A DNA stretch of 64,000 nucleotides from Polynucleobacter sp. AP-Jannik-300A-C4 (GCF_018688335.1 NZ_CP061316.1:930001-994000); one strand, 5' to 3'. Shown: positions 1-8,569, counted from the first letter of the stretch. Notes: generated by a model from the letters alone, not told the origin. Program-made: numbers and translations.

Positions 1-299
1 AGCAAGTTGCCTGCTTATCTGAAAGCTCTAAGTTGCTAGTTTTCCCGCTCGATGAACTCAAGCGTTTACCTACTGGTGGTAAAGGTGTGATTTTGATGGG
101 CTTGGACGATAAGGAGAAACTGGCTTCTGCAATTGCGGTGGGTGCTGATGGGGCGACTTATTCTGGTGCTGGTCGTGCAGGCAAGCCAACAGAGTTGAGT
201 CTCGACGCAAAAACTCTGAAGTCTTTTGCAGGTAATCGCGCTCGTAAGGGACACTTTGTAGAGCCAAGACTCAAGGATGGAAAGCTAAAAGCGAACTAA
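1..299 (+). CDS. parC: DNA topoisomerase IV subunit A, C-terminal fragment (cut by window edge)
   Basis: The reading frame is open from base 3 to a TAA at 297-299, so only about the last 98 residues are visible. They include GGKGVILMGLDDKEKL and a GRAGKPTE stretch, which look like the last blades of the GyrA/ParC C-terminal beta-pinwheel. ParC is the DNA-cleaving and DNA-wrapping subunit of the topoisomerase that decatenates sister chromosomes. The catalytic N-terminus lies outside the window. A GyrA tail is the main alternative; the match to short betaproteobacterial ParC tails is better. The TTG at 33 is not a real start because the frame runs through it. Confidence 0.8.
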   Translation, partial: QVACLSESSKLLVFPLDELKRLPTGGKGVILMGLDDKEKLASAIAVGADGATYSGAGRAGKPTELSLDAKTLKSFAGNRARKGHFVEPRLKDGKLKAN

Positions 300-326
300 G
301 ATTCTTCGCTCAGCTTCTCAGAACTT

Positions 327-359
327 AAAAAATCCGGTCATTATCTGATCGAATTTTTT
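327..359. terminator. Bidirectional intrinsic terminator between parC and xdhC
   Basis: A run of six A, a stem (AAAAAATCCGGTCA against TGATCGAATTTTTT, with one mismatch and one G-T pair), a 5-base loop and a run of six T. It lies between the convergent ends of parC and the xdhC-like gene and can serve both. Confidence 0.75.
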
Positions 360-368
360 ATTATCAAC

Positions 369-1328
369 TCAGACTTTCTTGGGGATTGGTAGGCCGTACT
401 TAACTGAAATCACTTCAGCCAAAATAGATACAGCGATTTCTGGTGGGGTTAAGGCGCCAATAAATAGGCCAACAGGACCATGGAGGCGTTCAACCTGTTC
501 CTGTGTCACATCAAACTCGAGCAAGCGGGCTTTACGTTTCTGAGTATTGATTCTGCTACCCAGCGCACCAACATAAAAAGCGGGAGACTTTAATGCCTCC
601 ATTAAGGCCATGTCATCCAGCTTCGGATCGTGCGTTAACGCAACTACAGCTGTATGAGAGTCAACCCCGATTTCTAGGAGGACGTCATCCGGCATGCCCT
701 TGATAAATTGAATGTGCTCGCGATTAATTCCTTCTGCATACTCCTCACGTGGATCAATCACAATGACTTCAAAGTCAGAGGCGAGCGCAAAATCAGCGGT
801 ATAAATCGAGAGTTGGCCTGCGCCAATGATGACCATGCGCCAGCGTGGACCATAAGTAGTTTTCATCAGTCGCTCATCACAGATGAAAGCCTCATTACGA
901 TCACCAGCATTTAGCGTCGATTTTCCTGTTGAGAGATCAACCGTGCGCGAAGTGATTTGGTGATTAGAGATGGATGTCAAAATGGATTCCAGAATCGCTA
1001 ATTCCGGTTTTGGTTCTACCAATAAGCGTAGCGTTCCACCGCAAGGTAGGCCAAAGCGGGCAGCTTCTTGTTGGCTAACCCCGTAGATCACCATTTCAGG
1101 CAAATCCTTTGTGAGGATTTCAGTTTGGACACGTCGAATCAAGTCATCTTCTACACACCCGCCAGAAACCGATCCAGTAACTTGTCCATCGCCACGAATA
1201 GCCAACCAAGAGCCTATGGGCCTTGGAGCAGAGCCCCATGTTTGAACAACTGTAGCGATGGCGACAGGATGGCCGGATTTGAGCCAATCAACGGCAGCTT
1301 TTAATACGCTTAAATCGGTGCTATTCAT
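369..1328 (-). CDS. XdhC/CoxI family molybdenum-hydroxylase maturation protein
   Basis: This 319-residue protein has the two-part XdhC layout. An N-terminal XdhC/CoxI domain carries the SGGCVEDD motif (Cys58), and a C-terminal Rossmann domain begins at about residue 165 with VIIGAGQLS. Family members bind molybdopterin cofactor, promote its sulfuration and hand it to xanthine dehydrogenase or CO-dehydrogenase-type enzymes. No such enzyme is in the window. The gene is divergent from a MocA-like nucleotidyltransferase that would make the cytosine-dinucleotide form of the cofactor, which fits a shared job. The ATG at 1326-1328 is the only convincing start. The family is confident; the client enzyme is unknown. 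Confidence 0.85.
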   Translation of the reverse strand: MNSTDLSVLKAAVDWLKSGHPVAIATVVQTWGSAPRPIGSWLAIRGDGQVTGSVSGGCVEDDLIRRVQTEILTKDLPEMVIYGVSQQEAARFGLPCGGTLRLLVEPKPELAILESILTSISNHQITSRTVDLSTGKSTLNAGDRNEAFICDERLMKTTYGPRWRMVIIGAGQLSIYTADFALASDFEVIVIDPREEYAEGINREHIQFIKGMPDDVLLEIGVDSHTAVVALTHDPKLDDMALMEALKSPAFYVGALGSRINTQKRKARLLEFDVTQEQVERLHGPVGLFIGALTPPEIAVSILAEVISVKYGLPIPKKV

Positions 1329-1393
1329 CTCTTATCTTTAATATTTTTTTGTATTTATTATTTTTTACTAGCAATCTAATTATTATCACCTTA

Positions 1394-2050
1394 ATGACAA
1401 GTTCTAGCCCATCCACTCAAACCTCGCCATTACGCTTGGCTGTGCTGTTATTGGCAGCAGGTGAGGGTAGTCGGCTGGGAGCGTACCCTAAAGCCTTGCT
1501 TTGTAAAGATGGTCAGACTCTTTTGCAGCGCTTTTCGAGTGCAATCCAAGAATTTAGTCCAATTGAGTATCTAGTGGTGACAGGCTTTCATGCGGAGGCG
1601 ATCCATTCGGAGCTTACTAAGTTGAATGCCTTGCTAGCTTGCCCCATTAAGGCTATTCAAAATCCTATCCCTGAAAGAGGTCAACCCTCATCTGTTCGCC
1701 TAGGACTTGAGTCTCTCCATGGAAACTTTGACGTTTTGTTAATTGCACTATCCGATCAGCCAGAAGTGGGGGCAAAGGAAGTTCAAGAGTTATTGGATGA
1801 GTATGACAAGCGTGAGAGTGGTCAAGAAATCATTCTCCCGGTAGTAAAAGGGAGGCGTGGCAACCCCGTTCTATTTTCACGTAAAGCAGTAATGGATGTG
1901 TTAGCAAGTCCAGACATGGTTTGCCGAAAATATATGGATATCCATCCTGACCTCGTCAGACTGATGGCCACAAGTAATGAAGCATTCATAATGGATGTCG
2001 ACACGCCGGAAGACATCCATCGGCACAATTTGAGTCTATTGAGTTTTTAA
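1394..2050 (+). CDS. MobA/MocA-like molybdenum cofactor nucleotidyltransferase
   Basis: A 218-residue NTP-transferase. The signature LAAGEGSRLG lies at residues 20-29, with Lys33 in YPKALL and a metal-binding Asp in LIALSDQPE. MocA adds CMP to Mo-molybdopterin to give the cytosine-dinucleotide cofactor used by xanthine-dehydrogenase-type hydroxylases; MobA uses GMP. Adjacency to the XdhC-like gene favours the MocA role (inference). The frame can be extended to a TTG at 1349, but the added residues are hydrophobic and unlike the family, so the ATG at 1394 is preferred. The stop overlaps the stop of the convergent RidA-like gene by three bases. Confidence 0.8.
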   Translation: MTSSSPSTQTSPLRLAVLLLAAGEGSRLGAYPKALLCKDGQTLLQRFSSAIQEFSPIEYLVVTGFHAEAIHSELTKLNALLACPIKAIQNPIPERGQPSSVRLGLESLHGNFDVLLIALSDQPEVGAKEVQELLDEYDKRESGQEIILPVVKGRRGNPVLFSRKAVMDVLASPDMVCRKYMDIHPDLVRLMATSNEAFIMDVDTPEDIHRHNLSLLSF

Positions 2051-2505
2051 ATCTCAGCAATCAACTCAATTTCAACGCAAGCGCCTAGAGGGATTTGCGC
2101 GACACCAAATGCGCTACGAGCATGTTTACCTGCATCACCAAACACCTCAAAGAGTAATTCCGAGCAACCATTCACAACCAAGTGTTGCTCAGTAAATTCA
2201 GAGGTGGAATTCACAAGACCCATGACTTTCACAATGCGCTTCACTTTATCAAGAGAGCCCAAGTGATTTTGTAATGTCGAAATTAAATCAATCGCAATTG
2301 ACTTAGCTGCTGCTTTACCAGTCTCCGTATCCATGTCTAAACCCAGCTTACCAACCCAGGGTTTGCCATCTTTCTTGGCAATATGTCCGGATAGGAAAAC
2401 GATGTTGCCAGTCGTTGCAGCCATGACATAGGCAGCAGCAGGGGGTCCAGGTGGTGGTAAATCGATGCCCAGGGTTTTCAGGCGATCGCTAATGTGATTT
2501 GTCAT
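2047..2505 (-). CDS. RidA/YjgF family protein, variant lacking the usual catalytic arginine
   Basis: A 152-residue member of the YjgF/YER057c/UK114 superfamily, somewhat longer than RidA itself (about 128 residues). RidA hydrolyses reactive enamines and imines made by PLP enzymes, and its essential arginine sits in a VARLP-type motif near the C-terminus. Here the same place reads VAQIP, so the arginine is replaced by glutamine, as in Rid subfamilies without deaminase activity. The tail ACVEIELIAEI is typical. The substrate cannot be told from sequence. It lies between the MocA-like and VWA genes. Confidence 0.8.
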   Translation of the reverse strand: MTNHISDRLKTLGIDLPPPGPPAAAYVMAATTGNIVFLSGHIAKKDGKPWVGKLGLDMDTETGKAAAKSIAIDLISTLQNHLGSLDKVKRIVKVMGLVNSTSEFTEQHLVVNGCSELLFEVFGDAGKHARSAFGVAQIPLGACVEIELIAEI

Positions 2506-2575
2506 AGGGTGTCAAAAAAATAAAAAATGAAAAAAGAAATTGATGGGCGGTTTGGTATGAGTAAATACTACTAGA

Positions 2576-3751
2576 TTACTTGGAAAGTTGACGCATGGCA
2601 TTTTCAAGACCATTTAATGTAACGGGATACATGCGGTCCTTCATTAAGCCCTTCATGATGTCGATTGATTGTCGATACTGCCAAACTGATTCAGGCTCAG
2701 GATTAAGCCATGCAAAGTGGGGAAAGTGATCAATGAGGCGATTAATCCACGATGCACCCGTTTCTCGGTTGTTGTATTCCACTGCACCATTTGGGCTCAG
2801 AATCTCATAAGGGGACATGGTGGCATCCCCAATAAAAATGAGCTTGTAGTCAGGGCCATATTTATTAATGATGTCTTGTGTAGCAGTGACCTGATCACGT
2901 CTGCGGCGATTGCTCTGCCAGAGATGCTCATAGACGCAATTATGGAAGTAGTAATACTCCAAGTGCTTAAATTCAGTTTTGACAGCGGTGAACAATTCAG
3001 AGATACGTTGAATATGATCATCCATAGATCCGCCAACATCCATTAGCAACAATACTTTGACTTGGTTATGGCGTTCGGGCCGCATTTGAATATCGAGCAT
3101 GCCTGCATTTGCAGCTGTGGAATGAATGGTTTTATCTAGATCTAACTCAAGGCTAGAGCCTTCTCTAGCAAAACGACGTAAGCGGCGCAGTGCCATTTTG
3201 ATATTGCGCGTACCTAGACTGAGGTCGCTGTCGTAATCCTTAAATTCTCGCGCTTCCCAGACTTTAATAGCAGTTCGATTGCCAGCACTTTCGCCGCCAA
3301 TACGAATGCCCTCTGGGTGATAGCCACTGTGACCAAAAGGCGATGAACCTCCTGCACCAATCCATTTATTACCGCCACCATGCCACTCTTTCTGCTCCTT
3401 CAGCAGTTCCTGAAGGCGCTTTTGTAGTGCTTCAGGACCACCTAACTTTTTGAGTGCTGCTTTTTCTTCCTCGCTCAATACGCGTTGTAATTTTTTCTCA
3501 AGCCAGTCCAGCGGAATATCCGGAGCTAATGCAATGATTTGCTCTACACCATTAAAGTAAGAGCCGAAGACTTGATCAAAGCGATCAAAGTGCTGCTCAT
3601 CCTTTACCAATGTTATGCGCGCTAGTTGGTAAAACTCATCAATCGAAGGATTAATGACGCCGCCTCTTAAAGCCTCAAGAAGCGTTAAAAATTCTCGAAC
3701 TGAAACAGGTACCTTAGCCTCCTTGAGCTTGAGAAAAAATTGAATCAGCAT
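2576..3751 (-). CDS. CoxE-like von Willebrand factor A domain protein
   Basis: A 391-residue VWA protein of the CoxE type. The N-terminal helical part (1-120) has MLIQFFLKLKEAKVPVS, typical of the family. A Gly-rich linker (124-160) follows, then a C-terminal VWA domain whose metal site reads DVGGSMD (Asp238, Ser242), with Gly240 where the classical DxSxS has its first Ser. CoxE-type proteins work with MoxR/CoxD AAA+ ATPases to mature or insert metals into enzymes. That partner is encoded immediately upstream on the same strand, 33 bases away. The client is not in the window. Confidence 0.85.
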   Translation of the reverse strand: MLIQFFLKLKEAKVPVSVREFLTLLEALRGGVINPSIDEFYQLARITLVKDEQHFDRFDQVFGSYFNGVEQIIALAPDIPLDWLEKKLQRVLSEEEKAALKKLGGPEALQKRLQELLKEQKEWHGGGNKWIGAGGSSPFGHSGYHPEGIRIGGESAGNRTAIKVWEAREFKDYDSDLSLGTRNIKMALRRLRRFAREGSSLELDLDKTIHSTAANAGMLDIQMRPERHNQVKVLLLMDVGGSMDDHIQRISELFTAVKTEFKHLEYYYFHNCVYEHLWQSNRRRRDQVTATQDIINKYGPDYKLIFIGDATMSPYEILSPNGAVEYNNRETGASWINRLIDHFPHFAWLNPEPESVWQYRQSIDIMKGLMKDRMYPVTLNGLENAMRQLSK

Positions 3752-3784
3752 GATTCAGCTATCGCCATATAAAAGTGGGTGAGA

Positions 3785-4642
3785 CTAGCGGTGATTCCGG
3801 TTCATCATCACGAGTCGCTCGAATAGATGGATATCTTGCTCATTTTTGAGCAGTGCGCCATGTAGCGGTGGAATCGTAATTTTCTCTTCACTGCTATAGA
3901 GCGCATCTGCTGGAATATCCTCTGCCAGTAGAAGTTTTAACCAGTCAATAAGCTCTGAGGTTGAGGGTTTCTTCTTTAAACCAGGTAATGATCGGATCTG
4001 GTAAAAAGATTTAAGGGCTGCTTCAAGCAATTCTTGTTTGATATTGGGGTGATGCACATCAACAATGCTTTGCATAGTTGCAGCATCTGGAAATGAGATG
4101 TAATGAAAAAAGCAGCGACGCAAAAATGCATCGGGTAATTCTTTTTCATTATTTGAAGTGATGATGACAAGAGGGCGGTGCTTGGCCTTAATCAGTTCAC
4201 GGGTTTCATATACATAGAATTCCATGCGATCAATCTCCCTCAGGAGGTCATTGGGAAACTCAATATCTGCTTTATCTATTTCGTCAATCAGGAGAACGAC
4301 AGGTTCATCCGCTTCAAACGCCTGCCAAAGAACCCCTTTCACAATGTAGTTACGAATGTCGTTTACTTTCTCATCGCCAAGCTGAGAGTCCCTTAGTCGG
4401 CTAACAGCATCGTATTCATATAAGCCTTGTTGAGCCTTTGTGGTGGATTTAATATGCCACTGCATGAGTGGCATATTTAGGGCTGCAGCGACTTCCTCGG
4501 CTAACATGGTTTTACCCGTCCCTGGCTCACCCTTAATCAACAGAGGGCGCTGAAGTTGAAAGGCGGCATTTACTGCCAATTTCAAGTCATCGGTAGCAAC
4601 ATAGCTTTTGGAGCCATCAAAACGGGATTTGGTCTTTGTCAT
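3785..4642 (-). CDS. MoxR-family AAA+ ATPase (CoxD-like)
   Basis: A 285-residue AAA+ ATPase with Walker A GEPGTGKT near the start, Walker B LLIDEIDKAD, a sensor with TSNNEKELPDAF, and the arginine-finger region FLRRCF. MoxR ATPases act with a VWA partner as a chaperone pair for metalloenzyme assembly; the partner follows directly. The frame reaches a TTG at 4678 (12 extra residues), but neither start has a clear Shine-Dalgarno sequence. The ATG at 4642 gives MTKTKSRFDG, the usual N-terminus for close relatives, so it is chosen. Confidence 0.85.
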   Translation of the reverse strand: MTKTKSRFDGSKSYVATDDLKLAVNAAFQLQRPLLIKGEPGTGKTMLAEEVAAALNMPLMQWHIKSTTKAQQGLYEYDAVSRLRDSQLGDEKVNDIRNYIVKGVLWQAFEADEPVVLLIDEIDKADIEFPNDLLREIDRMEFYVYETRELIKAKHRPLVIITSNNEKELPDAFLRRCFFHYISFPDAATMQSIVDVHHPNIKQELLEAALKSFYQIRSLPGLKKKPSTSELIDWLKLLLAEDIPADALYSSEEKITIPPLHGALLKNEQDIHLFERLVMMNRNHR

Positions 4643-4772
4643 GGTTGTAGCAATCAATTTGTCTGAAACAGCATTCAAGTATAGGTAAAAGGGTGCTTAT
4701 TTTCAGTGTTTTTACTGATTTCAGGGCTTGAATCGAGGCAATGCGCTCTGTCTCCGCTATACTCTTCCCAAA

Positions 4773-4786
4773 TTGATTTAAATCAA
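4773..4786. promoter_or_regulatory. Perfect FNR/ANR-type operator
   Basis: TTGATTTAAATCAA matches the FNR/ANR consensus TTGAT-N4-ATCAA at every fixed position and is a perfect 14-base palindrome. A -10-like TATACT lies at 4758-4763, so the box would sit just downstream of that start site, a position that fits repression better than activation. It lies 8-20 bases before the candidate starts of the first cytochrome c gene. Confidence 0.6.
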
Positions 4787-4806
4787 ACCCGTTAATGATG
4801 ATTTCT

Positions 4807-5172
4807 ATGAAAAAACACCTCATTCTTTCCCAATTGACCCTCTGCGCTGCTTTGGCTTTTGCTGGATTTTCTGCCCAGGCTCAAGATGTCAAAGGTTCTG
4901 CCCAAGCTGGACAAGGCAAGGTTTGGCTTTGCATTGGTTGCCACTCCATCCCAGACTACCGTGCTGACTATCCTTTGGTTTACAGAGTTCCAATGTTAGG
5001 TGGCCAAAATGCTGCTTACATTTCTAGCTCTTTAGCTGCCTACAAAAAAGGCGAAAGAAAGCATCCAACGATGCGTTCTATTGCTGCCAGCTTGTCTGAT
5101 CAAGACATGGCTGACCTTGGCGAATACTATGCTGCGCAAACTGCCAGCTCACCAAATAACCCATTGAAGTGA
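4807..5172 (+). CDS. Small periplasmic c-type cytochrome
   Basis: About 121 residues. The signal peptide MKKHLILSQL... ends near FSAQA. One heme motif, CIGCH, is at Cys42-Cys45-His46, and a Met in the HPTMRS region may be the sixth ligand. This resembles class I cytochromes of the c4/c5/c553 kind that carry electrons in the periplasm. In-frame ATGs also occur at 4795 and 4798; 4807 is preferred because it starts the classical Met-Lys-Lys signal peptide. The second cytochrome gene follows, overlapping only if its upstream GTG is used. A perfect FNR-type box just upstream suggests oxygen control. Confidence 0.8.
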   Translation: MKKHLILSQLTLCAALAFAGFSAQAQDVKGSAQAGQGKVWLCIGCHSIPDYRADYPLVYRVPMLGGQNAAYISSSLAAYKKGERKHPTMRSIAASLSDQDMADLGEYYAAQTASSPNNPLK

Positions 5173-5189
5173 TATTTAGAGGCACGTTT

Positions 5190-5534
5190 ATGAAATTCGC
5201 ACTAATTACCGCCATTTTGTTATCCAGTATTGGCATTGCTCAAGCAGCTAGCGCCGATAAAGGCAAAGCCCTAGTTGAGAAGGCCAACTGTGCCTCTTGC
5301 CATGGTGCTGGCCTGAACGCTCCAATCTTGCCTGCTTACCCAAAGTTAGCCGGTCAGTACCCTGATTACCTTTACTACGCTTTGCGTGCTTATCAAGTTG
5401 GCGGTAATAACGCTCAATTTGGTCGCAATAACGCTGTAATGTCTTCACAAGTACAGTCATTCTCGGATGCAGACCTTCAAGATATGGCTGCCTATATTTC
5501 TAAATTACCTGGAAATTTCGTAATTAAGAAGTAA
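5190..5534 (+). CDS. Small periplasmic c-type cytochrome (second of a pair)
   Basis: A 114-residue protein with a signal peptide ending near GIAQAA and one heme motif CASCH (Cys34, Cys37, His38). NNAVMSSQ probably holds the axial Met. It belongs to the same cytochrome class as its upstream neighbour and probably arose by duplication; together they could act like a diheme c4. The ATG at 5190 is chosen over the GTG at 5169 because AGAGGC precedes it at good spacing and it starts the signal peptide. The gene ends at a strong terminator. The redox partners are not identifiable here. Confidence 0.8.
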   Translation: MKFALITAILLSSIGIAQAASADKGKALVEKANCASCHGAGLNAPILPAYPKLAGQYPDYLYYALRAYQVGGNNAQFGRNNAVMSSQVQSFSDADLQDMAAYISKLPGNFVIKK

Positions 5535-5560
5535 TCCAAAGGTTTGGGCTGCACAAACAA

Positions 5561-5589
5561 AAAGGCTTAGGTTAATTACCTAAGCCTTT
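5561..5589. terminator. Bidirectional terminator hairpin, cytochrome c / gntR
   Basis: A perfect 12-base stem, AAAGGCTTAGGT and its complement, with a 5-base loop. It is preceded by a run of A and ends in TTT. It lies between convergent genes and can stop transcription from both sides. Confidence 0.75.
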
Positions 5590-5616
5590 GTTCTATTTGA
5601 GTTCCCTCTTACAAAC

Positions 5617-6255
5617 TTATTTAGTAGCTTCAAGACCTCTAGCCAGATGCTTGCGCATGGCTTGCTCTGCAGCGAGAGGATCTCTTTTGAGGATTGCCTG
5701 CAGTATCTCTCGATGCTCTACCAGGGAGCTCAATAGTCTTCCACTCCTACTGAGAGAATCTCGTCTTTGCAATTTCAGCACTTTGCGTAAGTCATCTATG
5801 ACGCCATTCATCCACTTATTACCAGCAATTTCTTGGATTAACTCATGAAATTTGACGTTAATTTCAAAGAACTGCTCCAAATCTCGGTCTGCAGCCGCCT
5901 TTTCTAGGCGGTGATGAAGGTTATCGAGTTGAGTTAGCTGGGCCTCTGAGGCCTTAATAGCAGTCTCTTTTGCTGCTTGACCCTCTAGGAGCGAGAGTAC
6001 GGTAAAGATTTGCTCAAGATCGCGCCTATCTACCTCGGTGACATAGGCGCCTTTATTCATTTTGGTCGTTACTAGGCCTTCAGAAGCAAGGACTTTGATT
6101 GCCTCGCGCATTGGAGTTCTGCTGATTCCAAAGGCCATCGCCAGGCTTTGTTCATCTAGCCAGCTGCCTGGAGCTAGTTCATGGGAGAAGATTTGCTCAC
6201 GCAGTCGCTCAGCAACGTCTTCGTATAAGGGTCGATTAATTAGTTTTGTATTCAT
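5617..6255 (-). CDS. GntR-family (FCD subfamily) transcriptional regulator
   Basis: A 212-residue regulator. An N-terminal winged helix-turn-helix (about 8-75, including GISRTPMREAIKVLASEGLV) is followed by an all-helical FCD ligand-binding domain (about 85-210). FCD-type GntR proteins usually bind organic acids or acyl compounds. The gene is divergent from the methylmalonyl-CoA mutase operon, with 96 bases between start codons, so control of propionate metabolism is the likely role (inference). Its own promoter overlaps a TGTATACA palindrome, suggesting autorepression. The ligand is unknown. Confidence 0.85.
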   Translation of the reverse strand: MNTKLINRPLYEDVAERLREQIFSHELAPGSWLDEQSLAMAFGISRTPMREAIKVLASEGLVTTKMNKGAYVTEVDRRDLEQIFTVLSLLEGQAAKETAIKASEAQLTQLDNLHHRLEKAAADRDLEQFFEINVKFHELIQEIAGNKWMNGVIDDLRKVLKLQRRDSLSRSGRLLSSLVEHREILQAILKRDPLAAEQAMRKHLARGLEATK

Positions 6256-6260
6256 AATTA

Positions 6261-6268
6261 TGTATACA
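6261..6268. promoter_or_regulatory. Probable GntR operator between gntR and the mutase operon
   Basis: TGTATACA is an 8-base palindrome holding the GT-N2-AC core seen in many FCD-type GntR operators; the outer bases do not match the wider TNGTNNACNA form. It overlaps the end of the gntR -10 element and lies 5 bases from the gntR start codon. Confidence 0.45.
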
Positions 6269-6295
6269 GTATCTAGACAAATTCAAAAATGTCAA
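6268..6295 (-). promoter_or_regulatory. gntR promoter
   Basis: On the minus strand a perfect -35 TTGACA (6290-6295) and a -10-like GATACT (6268-6273) are separated by 16 bases. Transcription would begin within or next to the TGTATACA palindrome, giving a very short leader to the ATG at 6255. Confidence 0.55.
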
Positions 6296-6351
6296 GCAAA
6301 ATAACCCCACAAATTTAGTAACAATGTAATAAAGCCAACCAGGAGTGCTTT

Positions 6352-8547
6352 ATGAGTGCGAGTGAAAAAAAGTCAGCAACGAATGCATCTAATACTTGGC
6401 CAAATGTGCCGGACAGTAATTTAGATGCTTGGAAAAAATCAGCCCAAAAGTCAGCGCCGAATGGTGATGTCGATAAATTAGGTTGGCAAACTCCGGACGG
6501 GATACATCTCAAGGCCTTGTATACCGCTGAAGATACCGAAGGGCTTCAGTACACACATTCCTTACCTGGTTTCGAGCCATTTGTTCGTGGACCTCAGGCA
6601 ACAATGTACTCAGTTCGCCCTTGGACGATTCGTCAATACGCTGGCTTTTCAACTGCAGAAGAATCCAATGCTTTTTATCGCAAAGCTTTAGATGCAGGCG
6701 GTCAAGGTGTTTCTGTAGCTTTTGACTTAGCAACCCATCGTGGCTACGACTCTGATCATCCTCGGGTAACTGGTGATGTTGGTAAGGCTGGTGTAGCCAT
6801 AGATTCAGTGGAAGATATGAAGATCTTGTTTGATGGTATTCCATTGGATAAGGTATCAGTGTCGATGACGATGAATGGTGCTGTATTGCCTGTATTGGCT
6901 GGTTACATTGTTGCTGGTGAAGAGCAGGGTGTGAAGCAGGAATTGTTATCAGGCACGATTCAGAATGACATTCTGAAAGAGTTCATGGTGCGTAACACTT
7001 ATATATACCCACCAGAGCCCTCAATGCGCATCATCGGTGACATCATTGAATATACCGCGAAGCACATGCCGAAATTTAACTCGATCTCTATCTCGGGTTA
7101 TCACATGCAAGAGGCGGGAGCAAACCAAGTTCTCGAACTCGCTTTCACATTAGCTGATGGTAAAGAGTACGTCAAAACTGCTCTGGCTAAGGGCTTAGAT
7201 GTCGATGGTTTTGCGGGTCGCCTTTCATTCTTCTTTGCTATTGGCATGAACTTTTACCTTGAAGTTGCCAAGTTACGCGCTGCTCGTCTCTTGTGGTGGC
7301 GCATTATGAAGTCCTTTGAGCCAAAGAATCCAAAGTCCTTGATGTTGCGTACACATTGCCAAACATCGGGATGGTCTTTAACAGAACAGGACCCATATAA
7401 CAACGTGGTTCGTACAACAGTTGAAGCTATGGCCGCAGTTTTTGGTGGCACTCAATCTTTGCATACGAATTCCTTTGATGAAGCGATTGCTTTGCCATCT
7501 GAATTCTCAAGCCGTATTGCTCGCAATACCCAGTTAATTCTGCAAGAAGAGACCCATATCACTAGTGTGATCGATCCCTGGGCTGGTTCTTACATGATGG
7601 AGAACCTCACCCAAGAGATGGCTGATAAGGCCTGGGAAATCATTCAAGAAGTTGATGCCATGGGTGGCATGACTAAGGCAGTGGAGAGTGGTTGGGCTAA
7701 GCTCAAGATTGAAGCTGCTGCTGCTGAGAAACAAGCCAAGATTGATTCCGGTTCCGATGTCATTGTTGGCGTGAATAAATATAAGCTCGGCAAAGAAGAC
7801 TTGGTTGACGTCTTGATGATTGACAACGACAAAGTTCGCGAAAGCCAGGTTGCGCGCTTAAAAGATATTAGAGCTAAGCGTGATTCCAAAAAAGTTGAAG
7901 CCGCATTAGAGTCATTAACCAAAGCTGCAGAAGAAAATACCGGTAACTTATTAGAGTTGGCCGTGCAGGCAATTCGTTTGCGGGCAACCGTTGGTGAGGT
8001 TTCTGATGCATTAGAAAAAGTTTACGGGCGCCATCGCGCCGATACTCAAAAGGTGACCGGTGTGTATGCAGCTGCTTACGACTCAGCAGAGGGCTGGGAA
8101 AAATTGAAAGTTGAGATTGCGGATTTTGCAAAAGACTTTGGTCGTCGCCCACGTGTGATGATTGCCAAGCTTGGACAAGATGGTCATGATCGCGGTGCCA
8201 AAGTCGTTGCCACTGCGTTTGCTGATTTGGGGTTTGACGTTGATATTGGCCCCTTATTCCAAACGCCAGAAGAGTGCGCTCGTCAGGCGATTGAGAATGA
8301 CGTTCACGCTTTAGGCATCTCTACTCTTGCAGCAGGACATAAAACTTTAGTGCCAGCAATTATTGCTGAGCTGAAGAAGCAGGGTGCTGACGACATTATT
8401 GTCTTCGTTGGCGGCGTCATTCCAAGACAGGATTACGACTTCTTATATGAGGCTGGCGTAAAAGGTATTTATGGCCCAGGCACTCCAATTCCGGCATCGG
8501 CAAAGGATGTGCTTGAGCAGATTCGTAAATCTGTAAAGCCTGATTAA
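6352..8547 (+). CDS. scpA: Methylmalonyl-CoA mutase, single-chain B12-dependent form
   Basis: A 731-residue enzyme interconverting (R)-methylmalonyl-CoA and succinyl-CoA. The substrate-binding TIM barrel fills about residues 60-560, with family stretches such as [10 protein letters not shown] and [14 protein letters not shown]. The C-terminal cobalamin domain (about 595-731) carries DGHDRG at 610-615, the DxHxxG motif whose His612 ligates cobalt. Barrel and B12 domain are complete in one chain, so a homodimer is expected. AGGAG precedes the ATG at 6352. It is the first gene of the propionyl-CoA operon, divergent from gntR. The symbol follows E. coli ScpA; mcm or mutB would do equally. Confidence 0.95.
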   Translation: MSASEKKSATNASNTWPNVPDSNLDAWKKSAQKSAPNGDVDKLGWQTPDGIHLKALYTAEDTEGLQYTHSLPGFEPFVRGPQATMYSVRPWTIRQYAGFSTAEESNAFYRKALDAGGQGVSVAFDLATHRGYDSDHPRVTGDVGKAGVAIDSVEDMKILFDGIPLDKVSVSMTMNGAVLPVLAGYIVAGEEQGVKQELLSGTIQNDILKEFMVRNTYIYPPEPSMRIIGDIIEYTAKHMPKFNSISISGYHMQEAGANQVLELAFTLADGKEYVKTALAKGLDVDGFAGRLSFFFAIGMNFYLEVAKLRAARLLWWRIMKSFEPKNPKSLMLRTHCQTSGWSLTEQDPYNNVVRTTVEAMAAVFGGTQSLHTNSFDEAIALPSEFSSRIARNTQLILQEETHITSVIDPWAGSYMMENLTQEMADKAWEIIQEVDAMGGMTKAVESGWAKLKIEAAAAEKQAKIDSGSDVIVGVNKYKLGKEDLVDVLMIDNDKVRESQVARLKDIRAKRDSKKVEAALESLTKAAEENTGNLLELAVQAIRLRATVGEVSDALEKVYGRHRADTQKVTGVYAAAYDSAEGWEKLKVEIADFAKDFGRRPRVMIAKLGQDGHDRGAKVVATAFADLGFDVDIGPLFQTPEECARQAIENDVHALGISTLAAGHKTLVPAIIAELKKQGADDIIVFVGGVIPRQDYDFLYEAGVKGIYGPGTPIPASAKDVLEQIRKSVKPD

Positions 8548-8569
8548 CTTACGGATCGTCGATATCAGC

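Noticed and set aside
33-299. A complete small gene starting at TTG 33
   Set aside because: The frame is open through the window edge and the sequence is a ParC C-terminal fragment.
6256-6351. Cobalamin riboswitch before the B12-dependent mutase
   Set aside because: The intergenic space is only 96 bases, too short for the aptamer, and no B12-box-like sequence is visible.
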